Positions 1 to 7,033 of a stretch of 35,911 nucleotides of DNA are shown in pieces. This DNA comes from Rubrivivax gelatinosus (lineage in GTDB: Bacteria; Pseudomonadota; Gammaproteobacteria; Burkholderiales; Burkholderiaceae_C): contig NZ_NRRU01000056.1 of assembly GCF_016583785.1 (NCBI RefSeq), positions 1 to 35,911 of the forward strand, read 5' to 3'. Position 1 is the stretch's first letter. The number at the start of each line of letters is the position of its first letter. The notes below the pieces were generated by a model. It was not told the origin of the DNA, did not search any database, and saw only the letters and a list, made by a program, of their open reading frames with translations. Made by a program: the position numbers and the translations under genes.

Positions 1-85
1 GATTCGAGGCACCTTTGGCGGAAGCGGTGGTTTCCGGCGCGGACGCGTCGTGGCGGCCGGCCTTGGTATCCGTGAGCTTGCTCAT
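1..85 (-). CDS. Start of an unidentified protein (partial, runs off the left edge)
   Basis: Only the first 28 codons are present. They begin MSKLTDTKAGRHD and continue with an Ala/Ser/Thr-rich stretch, so no domain is visible. The ATG lies 48 bases downstream of the thiolase stop codon on the same strand, and the two are probably cotranscribed. Upstream of the start there is only a weak purine-rich stretch (GAAAGAG). The polar, low-complexity beginning looks like a flexible N-terminal tail rather than a signal peptide. I do not recognise the family. A role beside the thiolase in acyl-CoA or polyhydroxyalkanoate metabolism would be a guess from position only. Confidence 0.5.
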   Translation of the reverse strand, partial: MSKLTDTKAGRHDASAPETTASAKGASN

Positions 86-133
86 GTTCTGCACTCTTTC
101 AGTGGGAGGAAGCGGGCGCGATGCGGCCCGCAG

Positions 134-1309
134 TTACAGGCACTCGATCGCGATGGCGGTGCCTTCACCGCCGCCAATGCACAGCGCGGCCACGCCGCGC
201 TTGAGGCCGCGCGCCTTCAGCGCGTGGATCAGCGTGACGACGACACGCGCGCCGGAGGCGCCGATCGGGTGGCCCAGGGCACAGGCGCCGCCGTTGACGT
301 TCAGGCGCGCCGAGGGGATGTCCAGGTCGTGCATCGCGGCCATCGGCACCACGGCCAGCGCCTCGTTGATCTCGAAGAGGTCGACGTCGGCGACCGTCCA
401 GCCGGCCTTCTTCAGCACCTTGTCGATCGCGCCGATCGGGGCGGTGGTGAACCACTCCGGTTCGTGCGAGTGCGTGGCATGGGCGACGATGCGCGCCAGC
501 GGCGTCAGGCCGTGGTCCTTGAGCGCCTGCTCCGAGACCAGCACGGTGGCCGCGGCACCATCGCAGAAGCCCGAAGCGGAGGCCGGGGTGATGCGGCCGT
601 CGGGCTTGAAGGCCGGCGCCAGCAGCGGGATGCGCGCCACGTCGGCGCGGATCGGGCCCTCGTCGGTGTCGACCAGCTTCTCGCCCTTGGACGAGGTGAC
701 GGTCACCGGCACGATCTCGGCGGCGAACGAACCGTCGCGCTGCGCACGCTGGGCACGCTGCACCGACTCGGTCGCCTGGGCGTCGATCTGTTCGCGGGTG
801 AAGCCGTACTTCTCGGCGCAGGCCTCGGAGAACATGCCCAGCGAGCGGCCGTCGGCGTTGTCGATGCCGTCGCGCAGCAGGTGGTCCACGGTCAGCGTCG
901 GGCCCATGCGCAGGCCGGCGCGGGCGTAGGTCAGGTGCGGCGCGTTGGACATCGATTCCATGCCACCGGAAGCGACGACAGCCGCCGAACCGGCCCTGAT
1001 GACGTCGTGGCCGAGCATGATCGCCTTCAGGCCCGAGCCGCAGACCTTGTTGACCGCGGTCGCGCCGGTGGCCAGCGGGATGCCGGCCGCCATCATCGCC
1101 TGGCGCGCCGGGGCCTGGCCGACGTTGGCCGTCAGCACGTTGCCCATGAAGACCTCGTCGATGGCGGCCGGGTCGATCTTGGCCGAGGCCACCGCCGCGC
1201 GCAACGCCGTGGCGCCCAGTTGCACCGTGGTGACAGAGCCGAACTGGCCGAGCAGGACGCCGATCGCGGTGCGCTTCGCGGCAGCGATGTAAACAGTATT
1301 CGTCGACAT
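134..1309 (-). CDS. Acetyl-CoA C-acetyltransferase (thiolase)
   Basis: A 391-residue thiolase, the normal length for the family. It condenses two acetyl-CoA to acetoacetyl-CoA or cleaves 3-ketoacyl-CoA. The nucleophilic Cys is C90 in NKVCGSG, the catalytic His is H347 in GHPIGASG, and the second catalytic Cys is C377 in LCIGGGEG, so the active site is complete. The start was set at the ATG of MSTNTVYIAAAKRT because AGGA lies nine bases upstream; an ATG three codons earlier is too close to that site. The segment around residues 245-250 reads SASGFCDGAA where the family usually has GNASGxNDGAA, and NEALAVVP replaces the usual NEAFA. This may be a branch distinct from classical PhaA or AtoB, so no gene symbol is given. 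Biosynthetic (polyhydroxybutyrate) and degradative roles cannot be separated here. Confidence 0.93.
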   Translation of the reverse strand: MSTNTVYIAAAKRTAIGVLLGQFGSVTTVQLGATALRAAVASAKIDPAAIDEVFMGNVLTANVGQAPARQAMMAAGIPLATGATAVNKVCGSGLKAIMLGHDVIRAGSAAVVASGGMESMSNAPHLTYARAGLRMGPTLTVDHLLRDGIDNADGRSLGMFSEACAEKYGFTREQIDAQATESVQRAQRAQRDGSFAAEIVPVTVTSSKGEKLVDTDEGPIRADVARIPLLAPAFKPDGRITPASASGFCDGAAATVLVSEQALKDHGLTPLARIVAHATHSHEPEWFTTAPIGAIDKVLKKAGWTVADVDLFEINEALAVVPMAAMHDLDIPSARLNVNGGACALGHPIGASGARVVVTLIHALKARGLKRGVAALCIGGGEGTAIAIECL

Positions 1310-1336
1310 ATATATCATTCCTATATGTAGTAGGGC

Positions 1337-1930
1337 TTATTGCAGAACCGCCTCTCGGCGGCGCCATCGCAATTGCGTGATTTGCGTCTTCCCGCCAATG
1401 AGGACCGGGTCGCCAGACAGGATCAGCACGTCGTCGCCTTCGGTCTTGACGTAACGTTTCTGCTCGCTACCGACCCAATTTGGCATCAGGCTGATTAGCA
1501 GGTTGTGATAGACGATGCGGCCCTCTTCATCGACCACGTACGGTCCTGCGTAGGCGAAGTAGCTTCGCGCTGCCTCGACCGTCTGCTCGACGGTGCCGCC
1601 GTCCATGTCCGGCACCGCGAATAGCGCGCGCCCTGGACGCGCCAATTGCACCGACATCCAGCCGTCAGCGCCGTAGCTGATATAGCCCATGGCGCCCGGG
1701 CCCATCGCGTCGGTGACGACGCCGTTGTCGTCGGTACTCGTGAAGGATTCCAGCAGCCAGGTGCCAACGAGCCATTTGGACAATGGCGGGCGGGCTTGCG
1801 CCTGGTCGGCGTCGGCAGGCTGCAGTGCCGATATGATCCAGGCCAAAACCGTCACCATGGCACGGCGACCGAGCGGCAACCCCCGTTTGCGCGCGACAGC
1901 AGTTTGAAATCGGTTTGCGGTTGCTTTCAT
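1337..1930 (-). CDS. Lipocalin-like domain protein, probably exported
   Basis: About 197 residues. After an N-terminal region with basic residues and a hydrophobic stretch (roughly residues 20-40, ending near ADADQAQA), which looks like a signal peptide, the protein has the pattern GTWLLESFTSTDDNGVV followed by GYISYGADGWMSVQL. This is typical of the lipocalin-like family often annotated Lipocalin_5. The ligand is unknown for the family. The start was moved two codons in, to MKATANRF, because AGGAG is spaced six bases before it and only two bases before the upstream ATG. Base composition is visibly less GC-rich than in neighbouring genes, which hints at recent acquisition. A promoter with an overlapping inverted repeat lies upstream and a TetR-like remnant is divergent, so the gene was probably under TetR-type repression. 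Confidence 0.75.
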   Translation of the reverse strand: MKATANRFQTAVARKRGLPLGRRAMVTVLAWIISALQPADADQAQARPPLSKWLVGTWLLESFTSTDDNGVVTDAMGPGAMGYISYGADGWMSVQLARPGRALFAVPDMDGGTVEQTVEAARSYFAYAGPYVVDEEGRIVYHNLLISLMPNWVGSEQKRYVKTEGDDVLILSGDPVLIGGKTQITQLRWRRREAVLQ

Positions 1931-2032
1931 CGTCATCTCCTACGTTTTGGGCGCGGCCACGCGATGCACCCCTGCGCGCTGGCGGTCCCCTTCGCCGGCT
2001 CCGCCCTTGACCGGGCTTGTCGACGTCGGAAC

Positions 2033-2052
2033 AGTATAGGTCGGTCGACCTA
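2033..2052 (-). promoter_or_regulatory. Promoter -10 of the lipocalin-like gene with an overlapping TetR-type operator
   Basis: On the minus strand TATACT (2033-2038) is a good -10 box, about 100 bases before the lipocalin-like start. Directly overlapping it is a perfect inverted repeat, TAGGTCG-GT-CGACCTA (2037-2052), with seven-base arms and a two-base centre, the size and symmetry of many TetR-family operators. No convincing -35 box is visible at 17 bases. The operator lies 14 bases before the start of the divergent TetR-like remnant, the usual place for an autoregulated TetR gene. Regulation by a TetR protein is inferred. Confidence 0.5.
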
Positions 2053-2066
2053 CCAACGCCAGAGAC

Positions 2067-2336
2067 ATGGCAAATCCACACTCGAAACACATGCAGGAGA
2101 CGCTGACCCTGTTCCTGGACGCGCTCTCGCAGGCCCTGCCGGACGCCGACCGCAAAGACCTGACGCGCGGCTGCTACTTCACGATCGCGCTGATGGTCTC
2201 GGCGTTTTCGGGCGCCGGCCGCATCGACGGGCTGGTTCAGGGGCAGTTGGACGACGAGGCGCTGGATGCAGCCTACCGGCCGCTGCTGACCTACACGACG
2301 GCCGGGCTGCTGAGCCTGTGGCGGGCGCGCGCTTGA
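2067..2336 (+). pseudogene. Remnant of a TetR-family regulator (C-terminal ligand domain only)
   Basis: An 89-codon reading frame. From residue 9 on it resembles the C-terminal dimerisation and ligand domain of TetR regulators: a helix of the type LFLDALSQALPDADRKDL, a second hydrophobic helix FTIALMVSAFSGAGR, and a final segment with PLLTYTTAGLLSLW. The DNA-binding helix-turn-helix, normally about the first 60 residues, is absent and I could not find it in another frame upstream. The frame starts 14 bases after a perfect operator-like inverted repeat, as an intact tetR would. The simplest reading is an internal deletion that fused the first codons to the C-terminal half. It might still be translated as a small protein able to pair with related regulators. 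The family assignment rests on pattern only. Confidence 0.42.
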
Positions 2337-2648
2337 CCGACAGGGCAGGAATCGGGCCGGAAGCCCCAAGCGAGAACGTCACCGAGCCCCGGGTCGCCTC
2401 GGCGGGCTTCACCACGGGATAGCTTGCGAGATCAGGCGGCGGGCGCTGATGGCATGGAGCGGGCCGCAAGGGACAGAAGGCAGAACGCGACGCAATCGAA
2501 GCGCCAGACCCCGCGCCTCCGCCGTCTTGCGGGAGACCCTCAGCGAGCGTCACGTGCGCCTGGCCAGTGAAACGGCTTTCCGTCATCAAAGTGCGACTGC
2601 GCCAGACAGCTGCACGAGCGGATCGGCTTTAAGCGGCAAACACTTAGT
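2337..2648. other. Gene-free stretch
   Basis: This 312-base stretch lies between the TetR-like remnant and tRNA-Pro. I see no convincing gene, promoter, repeat or terminator in it. Short open frames on both strands have no recognisable protein pattern. It may be residue of whatever once accompanied the regulator. Confidence 0.5.
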
Positions 2649-2725
2649 TGGTCGGGGTGAAAGGATTCGAACCTTCGACCCACTGCTCCCAAAGCAGTTG
2701 CGCTACCAGGCTGCGCTACACCCCG
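2649..2725 (-). tRNA. tRNA-Pro (anticodon UGG)
   Basis: This is a 77-base tRNA with the acceptor pair CGGGGTG/CACCCCG, the D-arm sequence AGCGCAGCCTGGTAGCGC, an anticodon arm with loop TTTGGGA (anticodon TGG) and the T-loop GGTTCGAATCC. The 3' CCA is encoded. On the minus strand a -10-like TACAAT (2735-2740) lies ten bases before the mature 5' end. The 3' end faces the low-GC islet with the lipocalin-like gene, a position typical of sites used by integrating elements, but I see no integrase or repeated tRNA end. Confidence 0.96.
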
Positions 2726-2779
2726 AAGGATGGGATTGTAGCCGCCGGGCCCCTCGGCGACCTTGCGCCGACCTGGGGG

Positions 2780-3286
2780 TCAGACCACTTCGGCCGGCGC
2801 CGGCAGCTGCAGCTGGCGCGCCACCGCCATGCACTGGCGGATGTGCTGCTCGCAGACGATCTTCAGCGCCGAGAAGGTCAGCGCGGCCGACACCGCCTGC
2901 CCGGCCACCGGCACCACCTTGGCTGCCTGCTTGGTCGTGAGCCGCAGGCCGACCGTGCGGATGATGCGCAGCACGACGTCGCGCGTGACCAGCCGGCCGA
3001 CGATCATGCCGCCGCCGACGCTGATCGCCTTGTAGACGACCAGCCGCCGGTCGGGCGCCAGGCGTTCGATCTGCTCGGCGCTCAGCCCGAACTCGGCGTT
3101 GATCTCGGGCAGCAGCTTGACCAGCGTGCCGACGTCGGTGATCCAGTCGATGCCGGGGATCGGCACCGCGGCGACGCCGGCAGCCACCAGCGCACGTTTG
3201 GTGACGAGGCGGCGGCAGCGCCGTGCCACGGCTTCGATGTCGGCTTCGTTGCCGGGCACGACGACCCAGTCGGTCGCGGCCGCCAT
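2780..3286 (-). CDS. Conserved-looking protein of unknown function
   Basis: A 168-residue protein starting MAAATDWVVVPGNEADIE. The middle reads KRALVAAGVAAVPIPGIDWITDVGTLVKLLPEIN, and a later Gly/Ala- and Val-rich part contains VGGGMIVGRL and KVVPVAGQAVSAAL. The VPIPGID-type turn between hydrophobic helices recalls the membrane-associated part of DUF697/YcjF-like and GTPase-linked proteins, but I cannot assign it. There is no signal peptide; the hydrophobic stretches could attach it to the membrane. The start was chosen at the ATG two bases after the stop of the rraA-like gene, which puts both in one transcript. A longer frame upstream would overlap that gene. Confidence 0.7.
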   Translation of the reverse strand: MAAATDWVVVPGNEADIEAVARRCRRLVTKRALVAAGVAAVPIPGIDWITDVGTLVKLLPEINAEFGLSAEQIERLAPDRRLVVYKAISVGGGMIVGRLVTRDVVLRIIRTVGLRLTTKQAAKVVPVAGQAVSAALTFSALKIVCEQHIRQCMAVARQLQLPAPAEVV

Positions 3287-3288
3287 CG

Positions 3289-3780
3289 TCAGCCCTGCCG
3301 CGGCATCACGACGATGCCGTCCTCGTCGGCGTACAGCCACTCGCCCGGGCGCAGCCAGACGCCCTGAACCTGCACCGCCACGTCACGCTGGCCTTCGTTG
3401 CGCTTGACGGTGGGCAGCGGCATCGCCGCCAGCGCGCGGATGCCGACTTCACAGGCCGCCAATTCGGCCAGGTCGCGCACCGCGCCGTCGACGACGATGC
3501 CGGCCCAGCCGTTTTTCGCCGCCGCAGCACCCAGGTTGCCGCCGACCAGCGCCCGCCGCAGCGAGCCGCCGCCGTCGACGACCAGCACCCGCCCCTGCCC
3601 CGGCTCGTCCAGCGCCGCCTTCACCAGCGTGTTGTCCTCGTGGCATTTGACCGTGCTCACCGGCCCGGCGAAGCGGCCGCGGCCGCCGTAACTCTGGAAC
3701 ACCGGCGGCAGCACGCGGAACGTGCCGTCGCCGTCGCTCTTGTGGTCGTCGCAGAGGTCGCAGGTGGAGAAGTCGTCCAT
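3289..3780 (-). CDS. RraA-family protein (RNase E regulator or 4-hydroxy-4-methyl-2-oxoglutarate aldolase)
   Basis: A 163-residue protein, the family length. It carries the RraA core: [17 protein letters not shown] near residues 70-86, then [17 protein letters not shown] with the Arg-Asp pair that in the aldolase members binds substrate and metal. Members either bind RNase E and inhibit it (RraA of E. coli) or act as class II aldolases on 4-hydroxy-4-methyl-2-oxoglutarate and oxaloacetate. Sequence alone does not separate these roles. The start [12 protein letters not shown] was chosen because GGGAG lies about nine bases upstream and it matches family length. The unknown gene follows two bases after the stop, and the Lrp-type regulator lies upstream on the same strand. 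Confidence 0.88.
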   Translation of the reverse strand: MDDFSTCDLCDDHKSDGDGTFRVLPPVFQSYGGRGRFAGPVSTVKCHEDNTLVKAALDEPGQGRVLVVDGGGSLRRALVGGNLGAAAAKNGWAGIVVDGAVRDLAELAACEVGIRALAAMPLPTVKRNEGQRDVAVQVQGVWLRPGEWLYADEDGIVVMPRQG

Positions 3781-3846
3781 CGTCGGGCTCCCGTTCGGTC
3801 CATGGTAATGCGCAGCCAGCACCGGCCTCGATGCCCCCACCGTTTG

Positions 3847-4308
3847 TTATTCCCGCGGCGCGCGGCCCGCCGGCGGCAGCATCACGCGGTGCTCGCACAG
3901 CGTCTTCAGGATGATGGAGGTCGAGGTCTCGGCCAGCAGGCACAAACGCGACACCACCGCGTCCAGATGGGCGACGTCGGTGACGGCGATCTCCAGCATC
4001 CAGCTGTCTTCGCCGGTGATGTTCCAGGAATTGGCGATCTCGGCGGTCTGCGCGATCAGCTCCAGCATGCGCGCGTAGTCGGTGCGGCCCACCCGCACCA
4101 GCGCGCGGATGCCGTAACCCAGTGCGCCCAGGTTCACCGTCGCGCGGTAGCCGGTGATCACGCCGGCGGCCTCGAGCTTGCGCACACGCTCGGCCACCGC
4201 GGGCTGGCTCAGGTGCACACGCCGGCCCAGCTCGGCCAGGCTCAGCCGGGCGTCGGCCTGGAGTTCGGCGAGCAGCCGGGTGTCGTAGGAGTCCAAGGCG
4301 TAGCTCAT
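3847..4308 (-). CDS. Lrp/AsnC-family transcriptional regulator
   Basis: A 153-residue protein with the standard two-part layout. The N-terminal winged helix-turn-helix runs through LDSYDTRLLAELQADARLSLAELGRRVHLSQPAVAERVRKLEAAGVI (about residues 5-51), followed by the RAM ligand-sensing domain from about residue 60. Such proteins form octamers or dimers and usually respond to amino acids. The gene diverges from an EamA-type exporter with 86 bases between starts and a perfect palindrome in the gap, a common arrangement for amino-acid exporters controlled by their own Lrp-type regulator. The effector is not predictable from sequence. Confidence 0.93.
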   Translation of the reverse strand: MSYALDSYDTRLLAELQADARLSLAELGRRVHLSQPAVAERVRKLEAAGVITGYRATVNLGALGYGIRALVRVGRTDYARMLELIAQTAEIANSWNITGEDSWMLEIAVTDVAHLDAVVSRLCLLAETSTSIILKTLCEHRVMLPPAGRAPRE

Positions 4309-4347
4309 TCAAGACCTTCGATTCAACGCCTGCACGGCGCCAACACT

Positions 4348-4359
4348 TGCAATATTGCA
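4348..4359. promoter_or_regulatory. Palindromic operator candidate for the Lrp-type regulator
   Basis: TGCAATATTGCA is a perfect 12-base palindrome with an AT-rich centre, in the gap between the divergent lrp-like and eamA genes. It stands out in a region of about 70 % GC. Lrp/AsnC proteins bind AT-centred dyads of about this size, so it is the likely operator for both genes. Binding is inferred. Confidence 0.55.
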
Positions 4360-4394
4360 TGGATTCGGCGGCTGCGCCTTCATATGATTTCGTC

Positions 4395-5303
4395 ATGTCG
4401 AGCGCCACCCTGCCCGCCCCCGCCACCCGGCTGTCGCCGCTGATCCTGGCCTGCCTGGGCGCAACCTGGTTCGTCTGGGGCTCCACCTATCTCGCGATCA
4501 AGTGGGCGCTGGTCAGTTTTCCGCCCTTCTTCCAGATGGGCACACGTTTCGTCGCCGCCGGGCTGGTGCTGGGGCTGTTCGCGCACTGGCGCGGCGCCGC
4601 CTGGCCGACGCGCGAGCAATGGACCAGCGCCTTCGTGCTCGGCGCGCTGATGCTGGGCTGCGGCTACGGCGCCACCGCGTTCGCGCAGCAGAGCATCAGC
4701 TCGGGGCTGGTCGTGGCCTTCATCGCCGTCGTGCCGGCGGTCGTCGCCTTGTTCGAACTGCCCTACGGGCTGCGGCCGTCGCGGCTGGAGACCGCCGGCA
4801 TCACGCTGGGCCTGGCCGGCATCGTGCTGCTGACGCAAGGCGAAGGTTTCGGCGCCTCGGGCGGCGGGCTGCTGGCGATGGCGCTGGCCTGCACCGGTTG
4901 GTGCGCCGGCAGCGTCTGGGCCAAACACGGCCTGCCCGGCGGGCGCAAGCTGGAACTGGCACCCGGCGCCGCCGGTTACGCCAGCCAGATGCTGGCCGGC
5001 GGCCTGCTGCTGCTGGCGCTGTCCTGGGGCGCCGGCGAACAGCCGACGCTGCCGCCCGACGCACGTTCGTTCGCCTGCTGGGTCTACCTCGTCGTCGCCG
5101 GCTCGCTGATCGGCTTCAGCGCCTACATGCTGCTGCTGCAGCGCGCCAGCACCGCGCTGGCGTCGAGCTACACCTTCGTCAACCCGGTGATCGCGATGGT
5201 GCTGGGCGTGACGGTGGGCGGCGAAGTCGTCGGCGGCGGCGAGATGCTGGCCGCCGGCATCGTCACCGCCAGCGTCGTGCTGCTGCTGGCCGGGCGGCGC
5301 TGA
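4395..5303 (+). CDS. EamA-family (drug/metabolite transporter superfamily) inner-membrane exporter
   Basis: About 302 residues with ten predicted membrane segments in two EamA repeats. The first begins LACLGATWFVWGSTYLAIKWAL, the typical signature with a Trp-Gly-Ser/Thr motif. The second half ends SSYTFVNPVIAMVLGVTVGGE, also typical. The closest familiar type is YedA-like. Substrates of such exporters include amino acids and small metabolites. The ATG of MSSATLPAP was chosen; earlier in-frame starts would lie inside the operator palindrome. It diverges from an Lrp-type regulator, suggesting amino-acid export. It converges on the thiamine-diphosphate enzyme with one base between stop codons, both inside a palindrome. 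Confidence 0.92.
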   Translation: MSSATLPAPATRLSPLILACLGATWFVWGSTYLAIKWALVSFPPFFQMGTRFVAAGLVLGLFAHWRGAAWPTREQWTSAFVLGALMLGCGYGATAFAQQSISSGLVVAFIAVVPAVVALFELPYGLRPSRLETAGITLGLAGIVLLTQGEGFGASGGGLLAMALACTGWCAGSVWAKHGLPGGRKLELAPGAAGYASQMLAGGLLLLALSWGAGEQPTLPPDARSFACWVYLVVAGSLIGFSAYMLLLQRASTALASSYTFVNPVIAMVLGVTVGGEVVGGGEMLAAGIVTASVVLLLAGRR

Positions 5304-5313
5304 TTCAGCGCCG
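5295..5313. terminator. Palindrome across two back-to-back stop codons (eamA and TPP-enzyme genes)
   Basis: CGGCGCTGA-T-TCAGCGCCG is a perfect inverted repeat with nine-base arms around one base. It contains the plus-strand TGA of the EamA gene and the minus-strand TGA of the TPP enzyme. The folded RNA from either strand would be a GC-rich hairpin, but no T-tract follows on either side. It may act as a weak bidirectional terminator or as an RNA 3'-end protector; this is inferred. Confidence 0.4.
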
Positions 5314-7002
5314 GGCCGCGGCGCGGATCTGCGCCAGCGTCGCGCGCGAGGTGCTGACCTCGACGTCCAGCTTCAGGTGCAGCAGCGCCGGGCCGCCGGC
5401 GGCGAGCGCCTGCTCCAGCGCGGGCTCGAACTCAGCCGTCGTAGCCACCGTCGCGGCCGCCCAGCCATAGGCACGTGCCAGCGCGGCGAAGTCGGGGTTG
5501 CACAAGTCGCTGCCGCTGACCCGCCCCGGATACTCGCGCTCCTGGTGCATGCGGATCGTGCCGTAGCTGCCGTTGTCGACGACGACGACGAGCAGCTTCT
5601 TCACGCCGGCGGCACGCGCCGTCGCCAGTTCCTGCCCGGTCATCAGGAACTCGCCGTCGCCGAGAAAGGCCACGGCCTGGCGCTGCGGCTGCAGCACCGC
5701 GGCGGCGACGGCCGCCGGCAGCCCGTAACCCATCGCGCCCGAGGTCGGCGCCAGCTGGGTGCGGCCGTGGTGCTGCAGCCCGGGGTAACGCAGGAACCGA
5801 TGCAGCCAGCCGCTGTAGTTGCCGGCACCGTTGGTCCAGACGCTGTCCTCGGGCAGGCGGCGCTGCAGCGTCTGCACGACGGCGGCCAGGTCCAGCGGCT
5901 CGACAGGCGTCGGCAGCTGGTTGGCTTCGTAGTCGGCGCGTGCCGCCGCGGCCCAGGCGCCGTCGCGTGCCGGCGGCGCGGCCAGCGTCTCCAGCGCCTT
6001 GGCGGCGCAGCGCATCGAGGCCTGCAGCATCAGGTCGGCGGCGTAGACGCGGCCCAGTTCCTCGGGGCCGGCGTGCACATGCACCAGCTTCTGCGCCGGG
6101 CGCGGCGCCTGCAGCAGCGTGTAGCCGCCGGTCGTCATCTCGCCCAGGCGCACGCCCAGCGCGATGACGAGGTCGGCGTCGCGCACCCGCGCCGCCAGCT
6201 TCGGATTGATGCCGATGCCGACGTCGCCGGCGTACAGCGGGTGGCCGTTGTCGAAGCTGTCCTGGAAGCGGAAGCCGCAGGCCACCGGCAGGCGCCAGTT
6301 CTCGGCGAAACGCTGCAGCGCGGCGGCGGCCTCGGCGTCCCAGCCGCTGCCGCCAGCGATCACGATCGGGCGCTCGGCTTCCAGCAGCAGCCGGCGCAGG
6401 TCGCGCAAGGCGCCGGGTGCCGGCCAGGCCAGCGCCGGCTCGACGCGTGGCAGCACCGGCGCGGCGGTGGCACGCGTCAGCACGTCCTCGGGCAGCACCA
6501 GCACCACCGGGCCGGGCCGGCCCTGCATCGCGGTGTGGAAGGCGCGTGCGACGTACTCGGGGATGCGGTCGGCGTCGTGCACCTCACCCACCCACTTGGC
6601 CATGCCCAGCGTGCCGGGGCCGAACATCTGGCGGTAGTCGACTTCCTGGAAGGCCTCGCGGTCGCGCTGGTCGCCGGCCACCTGGCCGATGAACAGCAGC
6701 ATCGGCGTCGAGTCCTGGAACGCGGTGTGCAGCCCAATCGCGGCGTTCGAGGCCCCCGGGCCGCGTGTCACGAAGCAGACGCCCGGCCGGCCCGTCAGCT
6801 TGCCCTGGGCCTCGGCCATGAAGGCGGCGCCACCTTCGTGGCGGCAGGCGACGAAGCGGATGCGCTCGCGGTGTTCGTGCAGGCCGTCGAGCACGGCCAG
6901 GTAGCTCTCGCCGGGCACGCCGAAGCAGGTGGCAACGCCCTGGGCGACGAGGGCTTCGACGAGGGCGTGGCCGGCGAGTCGGGAGACGGGTTCGCTGTGC
7001 AT
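5305..7002 (-). CDS. Thiamine-diphosphate-dependent enzyme, acetolactate synthase large-subunit type
   Basis: A 565-residue protein with the three domains of this superfamily. The N-terminal pyrimidine-binding domain contains the catalytic Glu in RHEGGAAFMAEAQG (about E56). A central domain follows (ERPIVIAGGSGWD near 210). The C-terminal pyrophosphate-binding domain carries the metal motif GDG (about 448-450) through VVDNGSYG (about 477). No acetolactate synthase small-subunit gene is next to it, so this is unlikely to be the housekeeping IlvI; such lone paralogues act on various 2-oxo acids. The ATG was preferred over a GTG one codon earlier. It follows the MFS transporter by 31 bases on the same strand, so the two probably share a transcript and perhaps a substrate. 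Confidence 0.85.
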   Translation of the reverse strand: MHSEPVSRLAGHALVEALVAQGVATCFGVPGESYLAVLDGLHEHRERIRFVACRHEGGAAFMAEAQGKLTGRPGVCFVTRGPGASNAAIGLHTAFQDSTPMLLFIGQVAGDQRDREAFQEVDYRQMFGPGTLGMAKWVGEVHDADRIPEYVARAFHTAMQGRPGPVVLVLPEDVLTRATAAPVLPRVEPALAWPAPGALRDLRRLLLEAERPIVIAGGSGWDAEAAAALQRFAENWRLPVACGFRFQDSFDNGHPLYAGDVGIGINPKLAARVRDADLVIALGVRLGEMTTGGYTLLQAPRPAQKLVHVHAGPEELGRVYAADLMLQASMRCAAKALETLAAPPARDGAWAAAARADYEANQLPTPVEPLDLAAVVQTLQRRLPEDSVWTNGAGNYSGWLHRFLRYPGLQHHGRTQLAPTSGAMGYGLPAAVAAAVLQPQRQAVAFLGDGEFLMTGQELATARAAGVKKLLVVVVDNGSYGTIRMHQEREYPGRVSGSDLCNPDFAALARAYGWAAATVATTAEFEPALEQALAAGGPALLHLKLDVEVSTSRATLAQIRAAARR

Positions 7003-7033
7003 CACGCAACTGTAGCCGCGTGCCGGCGGGCGT

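Noticed and set aside
50..1330. Long plus-strand open frames opposite the thiolase gene
   Set aside because: These are high-GC shadows. The minus-strand frame has a complete thiolase active site, while the plus-strand products are low-complexity Arg/Ala/Gly-rich with no family pattern.
2179..2589. A minus-strand frame across the TetR-like remnant and the gene-free stretch
   Set aside because: Its product is Pro/Ala/Arg-rich with no recognisable domain, and no ribosome binding site supports a start.
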